64,000 bases of DNA from UBA1429 sp964482225 (GTDB lineage: Bacteria; Chloroflexota; Anaerolineae; UBA1429): NCBI GenBank assembly GCA_964482225.1, contig CAYZWT010000001.1, forward strand, positions 62,001 to 126,000, given 5' to 3'. The notes under the pieces were generated by a model. That model saw only the letters and a program-made list of their open reading frames with translations. It ran no database searches and had not been told where the DNA came from. Position numbers and translations under genes: made by a program. Every line of letters begins with the position of its first letter. Positions within the stretch are counted from its first letter, which is position 1. Shown here in pieces: positions 1 to 9,064 of this stretch.

Positions 1-143
1 GTGATCTCGGTTGGCATTGTACTCCTCCTGAATCGCCACATTCGGATTTTTTGATGATACCATAGCGCGGCAGCGCGGGCCAACGCATTGCGTCCCGGCC
101 TTGTGCGCGCGTCACCGGTTCTCCTGGTGACTTCTCTTGTTCC

Positions 144-172
144 TTGACACACGTTTTGTCCTCGACAATAAT
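144..172 (+). promoter_or_regulatory. Sigma70-like promoter upstream of the first gene
   Basis: TTGACA at 144-149 and AATAAT at 167-172 are separated by 17 bases. They lie about 40 bases before the start codon at 211. The first 210 bases of the window hold no gene that I can see. Confidence 0.55.
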
Positions 173-210
173 CACGTCGTCGGGTTGTCGTTGCCAGCAA
201 GGGGGAGAGC

Positions 211-2256
211 ATGGAGCAAGGGTCGCTTACCTATGCCCAGGCCGAGCGGGCTTTTGCCGAGCTGGAGCGCCTGCGCAAGGCCGGACAGCTCAGTCCGGCA
301 GAGTACACGGCCCGCCTCGATGCCCTGCGGGTGCTGGACGAGCATGGCCGCACCTGGATGCTCCAGGAGGGCACCGGCCAGTGGTTCGTTTATGACAACG
401 ATGCATGGGTGGCCGCCACGCCTCCCCAGCGCCAGAATGTGGCGCAGCAGGCATCGCCCCTGGCCACGGAGGACGCCGGGCCAACCCCAACGCCCCGGCG
501 CAAGGGCCGCCTCTGGCTGGCCCTGGGGGGCGCGGCGCTGGCCCTCCTGGCCATCGCGGCGGCCATCGTGCTGCACCAGCGCGACGCCCAGGGCGAACCT
601 CTGCGTCACGCGCCCGCCCCCTGCTCGATTGAGCACCGGGTCTTGGATCCCGACCGGCTCGACCTGATCAGTTCCCTGTCCGACGACCAGCGCACAGTGC
701 TCGCCCTCAATGGTCCGCCCCAGGCGTTTACCCTGGCCTACGACCCCCAGTCGGGCGCCGTGATCGAGGAGTGGAGCTACTACACCCTGGGCCAGCAACT
801 GACCTTTTTGGACGGCGCCTACCAGGGCGGGATCGAGGCGCCCCCGCCGCAGATCCAGCCCGGGGTGGCGATCCCGGCGCCCGCCATGTACCCCTGGGAG
901 ATCCTGCAAGAGCCCCGTCCCGCCTGCGTGGTCAAGATGGCGGGGCCCGCGCTCTTTGTCACCTCGGCGCTGGTGCTGCCGGGCTGGAACGATGGCACCG
1001 AGGTGGCCCGTCTGTGGATGCTGGCCGAGGGCGGCACCATGATCACTGTGGATGGGCGGCTCGCCCTGGTTAGCATAGACCCCGGCGTCGCGCTCGATCT
1101 GGAGGAGTATGGCGTCAGCGGGCTGTTCATCGGCACGCTGGGAGAGGGCGCCGAGCGCGTGGGGGCCATCCTCTCGCCCGGCGAGGGCATGGGCAAGTAT
1201 CATCTGTCGCTCTCGCCACGCGGCCAGGGCACGACCCGAGTGGGTACGGAAGTGATCCTCGATCTGGAGGGATACCCACTGGCAGGCGAGTACACCTTTG
1301 GCGGCAACGCACGCGCCAGCGTTGTGGATCGAGACGGCTTCGGGGTGCCCGCTCAGGCCAGCGGTTCGATCTCCATAACCAGCGTGGGCGATGCATTCGA
1401 GATACGGCTGGATGCTCGGGTGGACAACCGTGCCTATCAGATATCCGGCATGGTGGCCAACGGACTGTGGCGCTCATGGGATCGCCTGCCCGGGCTGGTC
1501 TTGGGGGAGACCTGGCCGCCGGTGACGCGCCGGACGGGAGCCACACCACCCACCGCTTTTCCGACGCGGGTGGCCGAGGCGCCGCCGACCCAGGAGCAGC
1601 CCACGGCGACGAGCCAGGTAACGGCGACCGAGGCCATGCCGACGCAGGCGCCGTCGACGCCCACTGTGCCTGCCATGATAGCCGAGCCCGAGACCCCCGC
1701 CGGTTGGCGACCGCTCTTGTACGATACGTTCGACACGAACGTTAACCGGTGGTCCACAGAGCCCGGAGAGGGCGAGTACGTCCGCTGGAACGCAGAGCTC
1801 GCTCAGGGAGAATACGCCCTCTGGGCGGAGCGCATATCCGGAGAGCGCCCCTGGGTCCGGCAGTCCATCGGGGTTCCCGTCGGGACACGGTTCCACATCA
1901 GCATCGAGACGACGCGCGCCGGCGGGGGGAGCTCGGACTGTGGTCTGTACTTTGCGGGGAGTGGAGGCGCGAACGAGACCTTTTTCCACGTATCGGATTA
2001 CGCGGGCGCGTTCCGGATCCGCTACAGCGGGGAGCAGTTGCCCTGGACCTCGTCGGCGGCGATCCGGTCGAGCGACGTCAATCGGCTCTCGGCGATGGGC
2101 GATGGCTCTCGGATCGTGTTCTATATCAACGGAGAGCAGGTCGAGGTTCTGGATGGGACAGAGCTCGACGTGCAACGGGTGGGCGTTGTGGCAACGGTCG
2201 GTTCGAACACGCCAACGGTATGCACCCTAGACAACGTCAAGATCCATGTAGAGTGA
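211..2256 (+). CDS. Single-pass membrane protein with SHOCT-like N-terminus and LamG-like C-terminal domain
   Basis: 681 residues, function unknown. Residues 5-40 form a short helical SHOCT-like segment, followed by a Trp-rich stretch (about 49-68) ending near WVAATPP. A transmembrane helix spans about 101-121, preceded by the basic run RRKGR, so the N-terminus is probably cytoplasmic and the rest external. Residues 440-490 are a Pro/Thr-rich linker. From about 500 (LLYDTFDTNVNRW) to the end there is a beta-sandwich of the laminin G/concanavalin type, with FYINGEQVEVLDG and a final CTLDNVKI strand, usually a binding module. The ATG at 211 follows AGGGGGAGAGC. The next gene starts 26 bases later on the same strand, so the two are probably co-transcribed. 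I infer an extracytoplasmic binding or sensing role. No catalytic motif is visible. Confidence 0.75.
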   Translation: MEQGSLTYAQAERAFAELERLRKAGQLSPAEYTARLDALRVLDEHGRTWMLQEGTGQWFVYDNDAWVAATPPQRQNVAQQASPLATEDAGPTPTPRRKGRLWLALGGAALALLAIAAAIVLHQRDAQGEPLRHAPAPCSIEHRVLDPDRLDLISSLSDDQRTVLALNGPPQAFTLAYDPQSGAVIEEWSYYTLGQQLTFLDGAYQGGIEAPPPQIQPGVAIPAPAMYPWEILQEPRPACVVKMAGPALFVTSALVLPGWNDGTEVARLWMLAEGGTMITVDGRLALVSIDPGVALDLEEYGVSGLFIGTLGEGAERVGAILSPGEGMGKYHLSLSPRGQGTTRVGTEVILDLEGYPLAGEYTFGGNARASVVDRDGFGVPAQASGSISITSVGDAFEIRLDARVDNRAYQISGMVANGLWRSWDRLPGLVLGETWPPVTRRTGATPPTAFPTRVAEAPPTQEQPTATSQVTATEAMPTQAPSTPTVPAMIAEPETPAGWRPLLYDTFDTNVNRWSTEPGEGEYVRWNAELAQGEYALWAERISGERPWVRQSIGVPVGTRFHISIETTRAGGGSSDCGLYFAGSGGANETFFHVSDYAGAFRIRYSGEQLPWTSSAAIRSSDVNRLSAMGDGSRIVFYINGEQVEVLDGTELDVQRVGVVATVGSNTPTVCTLDNVKIHVE

Positions 2257-2282
2257 TCCTATAGACCTGGGAGGCCAATGCG

Positions 2283-3785
2283 ATGGCGACTGTATTCACC
2301 ATTCTGGCGGGGCTGGCGCTAACGCTGAGCACGGTGAGCTGGGGCATGGATGTCTGGAAGGCGGGCGCCCTCGAGAGCAACAAGAGCTATAGCGCGGCGG
2401 CTCTCGACCAAGTGCGGCAACATCAGGCGCAGGCAGAGGCCGATCTGGCGGCCGCCCGCCGGGAGGGCGATCCCATCGCCGTGGCGCGGGCCCAGGCCCG
2501 GCGTGACGCCCTGGTCATGCTGGAGGAGCGTTGGGACCCCTCGGCGTCGGTGCGGCAGGCGGAACAGGCCAGATCCGCCTTTATCGAGGAGGGGCAGCGC
2601 AAGGCGATGATAGACATCGGCACGCGGATCGTCTCCTCGGGGGTGGGCGGGTTCGGCAAGGTGCAGGGCTCCTACATGCGCGGCACCAACTGGCCGCCTA
2701 CCGGGGCCAACGTGGCCTATTGGGATCCCCAGGCCGGGCAGGCCGTGCGCGTTATCCTGGGGACCGACCGACCGACCCTTGAGATTGTCGAGTTCAAGGA
2801 CAATCTCGAGGACGCCATGTCCATGGTCATGGGGCTCTTTGATGTGCTCAAGGGAACCAAAGGGACCGAGCAAGAGCCGTTGACGGCGCGCGACACCTAC
2901 GAGGGCGTTCGCGAGGGTCTGGAGCGGTTGCAGGATCTGGATGCGCTGCCCACCACCATCGGCGAGTATGTGGGCAAGGCCATGGAACGGCAGATACAGG
3001 TAGAGAACCCCCAGATCGCTTCCCTCACGAAGGAGGAGCGGGATGCGTTCGCGCAGGAACTGGCCTGTGCGCGCCTCCAGGGGCTCTGGCAGGCCGAATC
3101 GGATCGGGCGCGCTCCGACTCGTATGCGGCGGCGCTGGCGTGGTTCGGGTGCCCACCCCCCACGAGCCGTACGGCCTCCACTGAGGAGGAGGCCGTGCCC
3201 GAGGAGCCCCAGACAACTGCCCAGGAAGAGGAGCAGGTAGTGGAGCCCGCCGTCGTATCGGAGGCGGCCCCTGCCGGGGTGTGGGTCAGGGTTGGCGAGC
3301 CGATCCTGAACCGGGACAACGAGGCACTGAGCGACAGGTTCCCGTCCTCGGGCACCCCGACCCATGTCACCGACTTTGGCGTTGATGCGACAAGCTTCCG
3401 CTGGCAGAAGACCACGCCGGATGGCGAACTGGACATCGGTGTGAGTTTCGAGGCGCCCGAGACGCTTGTCCCCGGCCAAGAGATCGCGTTGACGGTCAGC
3501 TTTACCGGAACCAGCACGATGCATCCAAGTGCCTTCCGAACAGACATCGAGATGGGCACGGGCGAGATCCCCCGGGGCATGGCTGCGGCCAGGCCCTCCG
3601 GCAGCTTGCCGTCGTACATGTACGACTATATGCCCTGGGATCCGGGCTTCTCCGGGCCCTCCAGCGTGACCCTGCGACTGTACCATGACGCGCCCCTCGG
3701 CCAACCGGGCGAGACGCTCGACCTGTGGCTAAACTGGTGGCCCTGCTGGCCCTGCGACGTAACCTGGACCTACCGGTTCGAGTAG
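2283..3785 (+). CDS. Hypothetical protein with N-terminal membrane segment and coiled-coil region
   Basis: 500 residues; I do not recognise the family. A hydrophobic stretch at residues 3-22 could be a signal anchor. Residues 35-110 are Ala/Gln/Arg-rich and likely helical (DQVRQHQAQAEADLAAARRE). A middle region at about 120-290 is mixed. An acidic Glu-rich linker at about 297-330 (TEEEAVPEEPQTTAQEEE) leads to a C-terminal domain (about 340-500) of likely beta structure ending in LNWWPCWPCDVTWTYRFE, which has two closely spaced cysteines. The start at 2283 has GGGAGG eight bases upstream. It lies 26 bases after the preceding membrane protein and probably forms an operon with it. Confidence 0.7.
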   Translation: MATVFTILAGLALTLSTVSWGMDVWKAGALESNKSYSAAALDQVRQHQAQAEADLAAARREGDPIAVARAQARRDALVMLEERWDPSASVRQAEQARSAFIEEGQRKAMIDIGTRIVSSGVGGFGKVQGSYMRGTNWPPTGANVAYWDPQAGQAVRVILGTDRPTLEIVEFKDNLEDAMSMVMGLFDVLKGTKGTEQEPLTARDTYEGVREGLERLQDLDALPTTIGEYVGKAMERQIQVENPQIASLTKEERDAFAQELACARLQGLWQAESDRARSDSYAAALAWFGCPPPTSRTASTEEEAVPEEPQTTAQEEEQVVEPAVVSEAAPAGVWVRVGEPILNRDNEALSDRFPSSGTPTHVTDFGVDATSFRWQKTTPDGELDIGVSFEAPETLVPGQEIALTVSFTGTSTMHPSAFRTDIEMGTGEIPRGMAAARPSGSLPSYMYDYMPWDPGFSGPSSVTLRLYHDAPLGQPGETLDLWLNWWPCWPCDVTWTYRFE

Positions 3786-3858
3786 GGGCGCGAGCAAGGC
3801 TCGCTTGTATCTGTTCGTACCTTTCTCGTTGGCGGCTGCCCTGAAAGAGTACAAGAAC

Positions 3859-4674
3859 ATGAAAGATCTCGAGAAACCTTTGGCCGCAGGACGCACCGCA
3901 GAGATTTACCCATACGGGGAGGAGCGAGTCCTCAAGCTCTTCTTTCCCGCCATTCCGGAATCGTGGATCGATAGAGAAGTAAGCATTGGGCGCTACATAC
4001 ACGAGGCTCAATTGCCCGTCCCGCAAGTTTTCGGGAGGCTAGAGGTAAACGATCGGGAAGGCGTGGTCTATGAGAGAATTGATGGTCCCTCTCTCCTGAA
4101 TCAGCTGGCCCGAATGCCCTGGAAGGCAGTTCCATACGCCCGCCTTTTGGCCAATTTGCATGCACAAGTTCATATGATCTCTGCGCCTCTGGGTCTTGAG
4201 ACGCAACGGGAATGGGCAAGAGGCGGCATCCCTAATACAGACAAGTTGTCAGAGGAGTTGAAGGCAAGCATCCTCCATCTGCTAGCTTCCATGCCCGATG
4301 GGAACCAGCTATGTCATGGTGATTTTCACCCCGGCAACATTATCATTAGCCACCGCGGCCCCGTGATCATTGATTGGATGACAGCCTCAAGAGGCACAAT
4401 GTGCGGGGATGTGGCCCGAACCTCCATCATCCTCGAAGCTGCCCAAGCGCCAGAAGGGACGCCGATGCGCTGGCTATTGGAATGGGTGCGCAAGTCATTC
4501 CTGGCCACCTATCTCAAGACATATTTCCAGTTACAGCCCGTCGAAAGGAGTTCTTTTATCGCCTGGCGCACAATAATGGCAGCGAATTTCTATGTGGATG
4601 TGAGCCTCCCTGAGGAAGGTGCCAATCTTTTGGCAATCGTTGAGAATGGCATCCATTCAATAACGGGCGGCTAA
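3859..4674 (+). CDS. Aminoglycoside phosphotransferase (APH)-fold kinase
   Basis: 271 residues from the ATG at 3859; an upstream in-frame TTG at 3805 would add 18 residues with no better ribosome site. The protein has the APH/choline-kinase fold: a nucleotide-binding N-lobe, then the Brenner motif HGDFHPGN at residues 153-160 containing the catalytic Asp, and IIDW at about 170-173 supplying the metal-binding Asp. The family phosphorylates small hydroxylated molecules, including aminoglycosides, choline, homoserine or sugars. Nothing here identifies the substrate, so it should not be read as a resistance gene. Base composition is visibly less GC-rich than in the flanking genes, which suggests transfer. 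It stands alone between unrelated genes. Confidence 0.85.
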   Translation: MKDLEKPLAAGRTAEIYPYGEERVLKLFFPAIPESWIDREVSIGRYIHEAQLPVPQVFGRLEVNDREGVVYERIDGPSLLNQLARMPWKAVPYARLLANLHAQVHMISAPLGLETQREWARGGIPNTDKLSEELKASILHLLASMPDGNQLCHGDFHPGNIIISHRGPVIIDWMTASRGTMCGDVARTSIILEAAQAPEGTPMRWLLEWVRKSFLATYLKTYFQLQPVERSSFIAWRTIMAANFYVDVSLPEEGANLLAIVENGIHSITGG

Positions 4675-4897
4675 TATCGGTTCCAGCGGATGGCCGCTCC
4701 GCGAGCCAAGCCGCCCCCCTGTCCCAGCTAGGCACTCGTGGGATGCGCCTCTGCATCTCGCAGTCCTGTCACTGCGCCCTCCTTGCATACCCCAAGAATC
4801 CTGCGCGCAAACAGAGCACGGCCATGATTTGACAACGTTGACGCCCCGCATATCGTTAGAGCGTTGCGTTACGAGAAGCTATCGCGGAAAGGCGCGC

Positions 4898-5998
4898 ATG
4901 AAACAGGTACTGACATCGAACAAGTGGGGGCTGTGGCTGGCCCTGGCAGTGGGGCTGGTGGGCGTGTGGGCGGGCCGCGCGTTCAACATCCCCGGCGGCT
5001 CTTTTACCGGCGTCATGCTGCTGGTGGGCGGGGCCAACCTCTGGCTCGGGTCGCTGCGCGACGCCCCCAAGTGGCTCCAGACCTCCGCCCGCTCGGTCCT
5101 GGGCCTCAGCATCGGCGCCTCGGTGACCAACGAGACGATCCAGGCCATCGCCAACTCGCTGGCCCCGGTGATCGTCATGATCGTGGCGGTGACGGTGGTG
5201 GGGATCGTGGCGGCCTGGGCCATCAGCCGCTACACCCGCATGCGCCTGCCCACGGCCCTGTGCGGGGCGGCCCCCGGCGCGCTGCCCGCCATGGTCACCC
5301 TCTCGGAAGACCTGGGCGGCGAGGCCCCCGTGGTGGCCACCATGCACCTGATCCGCCTGATCAGCATCCTGCTCATTGTGCCGACCCTGGTGACGCTCTC
5401 CTTTGCGCCCCAGGAGGCGGTTGCCGCAACCGAGATCGTGGCGGCGGCCACCACCTCGCCCTTGCCCCCCGCCGTGGGCCTTGGGCTGCTGCTGGCGGCG
5501 GGGCTGGCCGCCGGATTCCTGGCGCGCCGGGTCAACATGCCCGCGGGCGACCTGCTGGCGCCCATGTTCGTGGCGGCGCTGATCAACCCCACCTGGCTAC
5601 AGATCACGGCCTTTCCCGAGGGGCTGCGCCTCTTTTCCCACTGGATCATCGGCCTGGGCGTGGGCGTCCAGATCAACGCCCGGGTGTTGCGCGATTTCCG
5701 CCCCTTTGCGGTGGCGGGCCTCCTGATGACGGCTTTTCTGATCGCCAGCGGGTTTGCCCTGGGGTGGCTGCTTTCGGCCATCACCGATATTGATCTGCTG
5801 ACCGCCGTGCTCGGCTGCGCGCCGGGCGGCGCCACGCCGCTGATCATCCTTTCCGGCGAACTGGGCGCCGACGCCCAACTGGTGGCCGCCATGCACGTCT
5901 CGCGCATGTTGATCCTCACGGTGCTGCTGCCGCTGTTGATTCGCGGGGCCGCACGGCGGCTGGCGCTGCGCGCGGTGGCCGAGCCGCCTGTGGCGTAG
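4898..5998 (+). CDS. AbrB-family membrane permease (duplicated AbrB/AmoA-like domain)
   Basis: 366 residues from the ATG at 4898, which has GGAAAGG upstream; an in-frame ATG at 4829 lacks this. The protein is almost entirely hydrophobic, with about ten membrane helices in two halves. Each half carries a Gly/Pro-rich re-entrant motif, CGAAPGALPAMVTLSEDLGG in the first and GCAPGGATPLIILSGELGA in the second. This duplication is characteristic of the AbrB (ammonia-monooxygenase-like, TIGR03082) family. Members are integral membrane proteins of poorly defined transport or regulatory role, and the name AmoA-like does not imply ammonia oxidation. No neighbour explains the substrate. Confidence 0.85.
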   Translation: MKQVLTSNKWGLWLALAVGLVGVWAGRAFNIPGGSFTGVMLLVGGANLWLGSLRDAPKWLQTSARSVLGLSIGASVTNETIQAIANSLAPVIVMIVAVTVVGIVAAWAISRYTRMRLPTALCGAAPGALPAMVTLSEDLGGEAPVVATMHLIRLISILLIVPTLVTLSFAPQEAVAATEIVAAATTSPLPPAVGLGLLLAAGLAAGFLARRVNMPAGDLLAPMFVAALINPTWLQITAFPEGLRLFSHWIIGLGVGVQINARVLRDFRPFAVAGLLMTAFLIASGFALGWLLSAITDIDLLTAVLGCAPGGATPLIILSGELGADAQLVAAMHVSRMLILTVLLPLLIRGAARRLALRAVAEPPVA

Positions 5999-6300
5999 GT
6001 GGCATCTGTCTGGCTCGGGCATTGCTCAGGTCGGTGTTGTAGCACTCTTGCGCACACACGAGACGGGAGTTGCGCATGACTGCCCTCATCCCCCGACGGC
6101 TCTCATGCGCTGGTGTGGGATGAATCCCGCTCTCCATACAATGCTGCGTAGCATTGTCACATGGCGGGCGACTAGCTACCATACACATTGGAGGACAGGA
6201 CACTCCTAGAGGACCGGCCTGTTGTTGGCGACCAAACCTCGCGGGCCTGAAAGCCCTCACCCCCGACTCCGCCGCTTCCGAAACTGTACGGTAGCTAGGA

Positions 6301-6320
6301 GGGCGCGGCATGCCGCGCCC
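6301..6320. repeat. Perfect 20-bp GC-rich palindrome
   Basis: GGGCGCGGCATGCCGCGCCC reads the same on both strands. It shares a GGCATGCC core and flanking GC arms with the palindrome at 39565-39592, so the two look like members of one intergenic palindrome family. Confidence 0.7.
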
Positions 6321-6417
6321 CTACCATAAAACCGTAGAGAAACCTACTAGACACATATGAGCAAGACTGACGCTAGACGCATGTATGCGTACGCATCGGA
6401 CGAAGCGTAGCTTCGTT

Positions 6418-6440
6418 GGCGGGCGAGACGCCCGCCCTCC
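6418..6440. repeat. Intergenic hairpin repeat, copy 1
   Basis: An 8-bp stem GGCGGGCG / CGCCCGCC with loop AGA occupies 6418-6436. The 20 bases at 6421-6440 are identical to 8291-8310, where a second copy follows dhaL. Confidence 0.7.
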
Positions 6441-6467
6441 ATGACAAACCCCTCGCCCCTCTCGCTG

Positions 6468-6497
6468 TTGACACGCCTCCTTGGCCCGTGCTATCTT
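6468..6497 (+). promoter_or_regulatory. Sigma70-like promoter for dhaKL
   Basis: TTGACA at 6468-6473 and TATCTT at 6492-6497 are 18 bases apart, about 48 bases before the dhaK start. Confidence 0.6.
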
Positions 6498-6544
6498 TTC
6501 GCCAGCGTAACCGCGCATTGGGCAACCGGTGAAGGAGCGATCCC

Positions 6545-7543
6545 ATGAAAAAGATCATCAACGAGCCGATGGCGTTCGTAGACGAGATGTTGGAGGGCAT
6601 CCTGTTGGCCCACCCCGACCAGCTCAAGGCCACGGGCGACCCGCGCGCCATCGTCCGGGCCGATGCCCCCGTAGTGGGCAAGGTCGCCATCCTCACTGGC
6701 GGTGGATCGGGCCACCTGCCCGTCTTTCTGGGCTATGTGGGCCGGGGGCTGGCCGATGGCTGCTCGGTGGGCAACGTCTTTTCCTCGCCCAGCGCCGAGA
6801 CCATGTACGAGGCCACCCTGGCCGCCCACGGCGGCGCCGGCTGCCTCTACCTCTATGGCAACTATTCCGGCGATACGATGAACTTTGACATGGCCGCCGA
6901 GATGGCCGCCATGGAGGACATTCGCGTCGAGACGGTCTTGGTCTCTGACGACGTGGCCTCGGCGCCCCGCAGCCAGTGGCAGCGGCGGCGCGGCGTGGCC
7001 GGGCTGGTCTTTGCCTACAAGGTTGCCGGAGCCAGCGCCCAGGAGGGCGCCAGCCTGGACGAGGTGGCAGCCGTGACCCGCAGGGCCGTGGCGCAAACCT
7101 GCTCGATGGGCGTGGCCCTCTCGCCCTGCACCGTGCCCGCCGCCGGTGTGCCCACGTTTACCATCGGCGACGACGAGATGGAGATCGGCATGGGCATCCA
7201 CGGCGAGGCGGGGGTGCACCGGGGCAAGCTGGAATCGGCGGATCAGATCGCCGGGCGGCTGACCCGCGCCGTGCTGGACGATCTGCCCTTCCAACGGGGC
7301 GACCGGGTGGCGGCGCTGGTGAACGGCCTGGGCGCCACCCCGCCGGAGGAGCTGTACGTGCTCTATCGGCGGGTGCGCCAGATCCTGCAAGCCGAGGGGA
7401 TCACGGTGCACCGCTCCTACATCGGCGAATACGCCACCTCGCTAGAGATGGCGGGGGCCAGCCTGACCCTGCTGCGGCTGGATGACGAGCTGGCCCGCCT
7501 GATTGACGCTCCGGCCAAGTCGCCCTTCTTTGAGCAGAGCTAG
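6545..7543 (+). CDS. dhaK: Dihydroxyacetone kinase, DhaK subunit
   Basis: 332 residues, a normal length for DhaK, the substrate-binding subunit that holds dihydroxyacetone (or a related ketose or tetrulose) for phosphorylation. The phosphate/substrate loop GGGSGH is at residues 52-57, Asp110 lies in YSGD, and His219 in MGIHGE matches the histidine that forms a covalent hemiaminal with dihydroxyacetone in the family. The ATG at 6545 follows GAAGGAG. The gene is ten bases upstream of dhaL and shares its promoter. No dhaM, the PTS phosphoryl donor, is present nearby, so the donor cannot be fixed from this window. The QRRRGVAG segment also occurs in DhaK paralogues acting on other substrates, so dihydroxyacetone is likely but not certain. 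Confidence 0.92.
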   Translation: MKKIINEPMAFVDEMLEGILLAHPDQLKATGDPRAIVRADAPVVGKVAILTGGGSGHLPVFLGYVGRGLADGCSVGNVFSSPSAETMYEATLAAHGGAGCLYLYGNYSGDTMNFDMAAEMAAMEDIRVETVLVSDDVASAPRSQWQRRRGVAGLVFAYKVAGASAQEGASLDEVAAVTRRAVAQTCSMGVALSPCTVPAAGVPTFTIGDDEMEIGMGIHGEAGVHRGKLESADQIAGRLTRAVLDDLPFQRGDRVAALVNGLGATPPEELYVLYRRVRQILQAEGITVHRSYIGEYATSLEMAGASLTLLRLDDELARLIDAPAKSPFFEQS

Positions 7544-7552
7544 CGAGGGGCC

Positions 7553-8194
7553 ATGAAAGAGACGCTGACCCGAGACGATCTGCTGGCCGCCCTGCACAAG
7601 ATGGGCGATGACCTCACGGCCCAGGCCGAGGCGCTGCGCGAGCTGGACGCCGCCATTGGCGATGGCGACCTGGGCATCACCATGACCATCGGCTTTGGGG
7701 CGCTGCAAGAGGCGCTGGATGGCCTGGCCGACCAGGATATGAGCACGATCCTGATGCGCGCGGGCATGGCGTTCAACCGCAAGGCGGCCTCGACCTTTGG
7801 CGCGCTCTTTGCCACCATGACCATGCGGGCCGCCCGCGAGCTCAAGGGCGTGGAGGCCATCGGCGTGGCCGAGCTGGCCCGCATGGCGGCGGCGGCCCTG
7901 GAGGGCGTCAAGGAGCGGGGCAAGGCCGCCGTGGGCGACAAGACCATGCTGGATGCCCTGGCCCCCGCCGCCGAGGCGCTGCAACGCGCCGCCGATGAGG
8001 GAACGCCGTTGGCCGAGGCGCTGGAACGGGCGGCCCTCGCCGCGGAGCAGGGCGCCCAGGCCACGGTGGAGATGAAATCCAAGGTAGGGCGCGCGGGCTG
8101 GTTCTCCGAGCGCACCCAGGGCGTGCAGGATCCGGGCGCTGCCGCGATCTCGATGATGGCGCGCTCGCTGGCCGAATACGCGGCGACGGCATAG
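7553..8194 (+). CDS. dhaL: Dihydroxyacetone kinase, DhaL subunit
   Basis: 213 residues, the usual DhaL length. DhaL is an all-helical nucleotide-binding subunit that passes the phosphate to substrate held on DhaK. The metal/phosphate-binding aspartates lie in ELDAAIGDGDLGITM near the N-terminus. The later SSxxFG-type stretch appears as KAASTFGALFATM, and DALAPAAEALQ and QDPGAAA are also typical. GCGAGGGGCC precedes the ATG, ten bases after the dhaK stop, so the two are translated from one message. A terminator hairpin follows at 8212-8243. No DhaM partner is adjacent. Confidence 0.92.
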   Translation: MKETLTRDDLLAALHKMGDDLTAQAEALRELDAAIGDGDLGITMTIGFGALQEALDGLADQDMSTILMRAGMAFNRKAASTFGALFATMTMRAARELKGVEAIGVAELARMAAAALEGVKERGKAAVGDKTMLDALAPAAEALQRAADEGTPLAEALERAALAAEQGAQATVEMKSKVGRAGWFSERTQGVQDPGAAAISMMARSLAEYAATA

Positions 8195-8211
8195 ACAACG
8201 GGGACAGGCAA

Positions 8212-8253
8212 CGCGGCGCACCCGTCTCCCTGGGTGCGCCGCGCTTTGGTTTT
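8212..8253 (+). terminator. Rho-independent terminator after dhaKL
   Basis: A 12-bp perfect stem CGCGGCGCACCC / GGGTGCGCCGCG (8212-8223 and 8232-8243) with an 8-base loop is followed by a T-rich tract. Confidence 0.8.
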
Positions 8254-8290
8254 CGGTCGCGGCCAGCCTTGTCAAAGCCTTGTCTGGGAC

Positions 8291-8310
8291 GGGCGAGACG
8301 CCCGCCCTCC
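8291..8310. repeat. Intergenic hairpin repeat, copy 2
   Basis: Identical over 20 bases to 6421-6440, with a GGGCG-AGA-CGCCC stem-loop. It lies between the dhaL terminator and the end of the converging nucleotidyltransferase gene. Confidence 0.7.
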
Positions 8311-8353
8311 AGGCGTCGCGCCAGGCCCGTGGATCAACGCCCTGCGCCCTTGC

Positions 8354-9031
8354 TCACCGGCCCAGGGCGCTGCGGATCAGGGCGGCGCGCTCAACCAAGC
8401 CACGCTGCTCGCTGACGGCCAGCATGAGATCCAGGGGGGGCACGCGCAAGCTGTGGCCGCGCCAATGGACCGTATCCAGGCGAGAGGCGGCCACGGGCCC
8501 AAAATCCGTGGGCTCGGGCGAGTCCACAGACGCATGCACATCCCCCACCCACTCGACGCGGGCCCCCAGGTAGGCGCGGCCCCACCAATCGCAGATCCAG
8601 CCGGTGACGGGGATGATCGGCTCGATCAGCGCATCGGGCAGCAACTCGGCCAGGCGACGGGCCCCCGCTGCATCGGTGGCCAGGTCAATGTCGCCGGGGG
8701 TCACAGCCAGGCCCCTGACGGCCAGGCCGGCGCTGCCCACCAGGAACCAATCCAGGTCCTGGCCCTGAATGGCGCCCAGGAACGCCTCAAGGGCGACATC
8801 CCAGCGCTTGTGCCTCTCGCCCGCCTCTGCCTGGAGGTATTCTTGCACAAGCCGCTGAAAGTTGCGGTAGGCTTGCTCCAGGTAGAGGCTCTCTGCGGGA
8901 AAGCGGCGCGCCAGGCCCCCGGCAACGGCCTCAAAGCCGACGGTGCTGGCGGCGGCATGGTAGCACTCGGGCAGGTCTCGCACCACAAAGAGAACGTCGT
9001 TGCCCTCGGTTCGGTACTCTGTAGATAGCAT
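8354..9031 (-). CDS. Nucleotidyltransferase-fold protein (minimal NTase)
   Basis: 225 residues. The motif GSAGLAVRG at about 99-107 followed by GDIDLATD (Asp114 and Asp116) is the GS...DxD active-site signature of the polymerase-beta nucleotidyltransferase superfamily. The WRG near residue 190 and the C-terminal LMLAVSEQRGL helix fit AbiEii-like and aminoglycoside-nucleotidyltransferase-like members. The first 75 residues are an extra helical region I do not recognise. AAGGAGGGGC precedes the ATG. It lies 33 bases after the mannose-6-phosphate isomerase gene as last gene of a three-gene minus-strand operon. The substrate is unknown, and no HEPN partner gene is adjacent. Confidence 0.7.
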   Translation of the reverse strand: MLSTEYRTEGNDVLFVVRDLPECYHAAASTVGFEAVAGGLARRFPAESLYLEQAYRNFQRLVQEYLQAEAGERHKRWDVALEAFLGAIQGQDLDWFLVGSAGLAVRGLAVTPGDIDLATDAAGARRLAELLPDALIEPIIPVTGWICDWWGRAYLGARVEWVGDVHASVDSPEPTDFGPVAASRLDTVHWRGHSLRVPPLDLMLAVSEQRGLVERAALIRSALGR

Positions 9032-9064
9032 ACGCCCCTCCTTGCGCCGTGTGGCGTGGCGCGC

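Larger units (their letters stand above)
5999..6467. other. Intergenic stretch with palindromic repeats, no gene seen
   Basis: This region between the permease and dhaK contains no supported gene. It carries a perfect 20-bp palindrome at 6301-6320 and a GGCGGGCG-AGA-CGCCCGCC hairpin at 6418-6436, both described separately, plus short GC-rich hairpins. The dhaK promoter follows. Confidence 0.6.

Noticed and set aside
3859..4674. Aminoglycoside resistance gene
   Set aside because: Only the general APH fold is evident; similarity to any specific resistance enzyme cannot be claimed from sequence reading alone.
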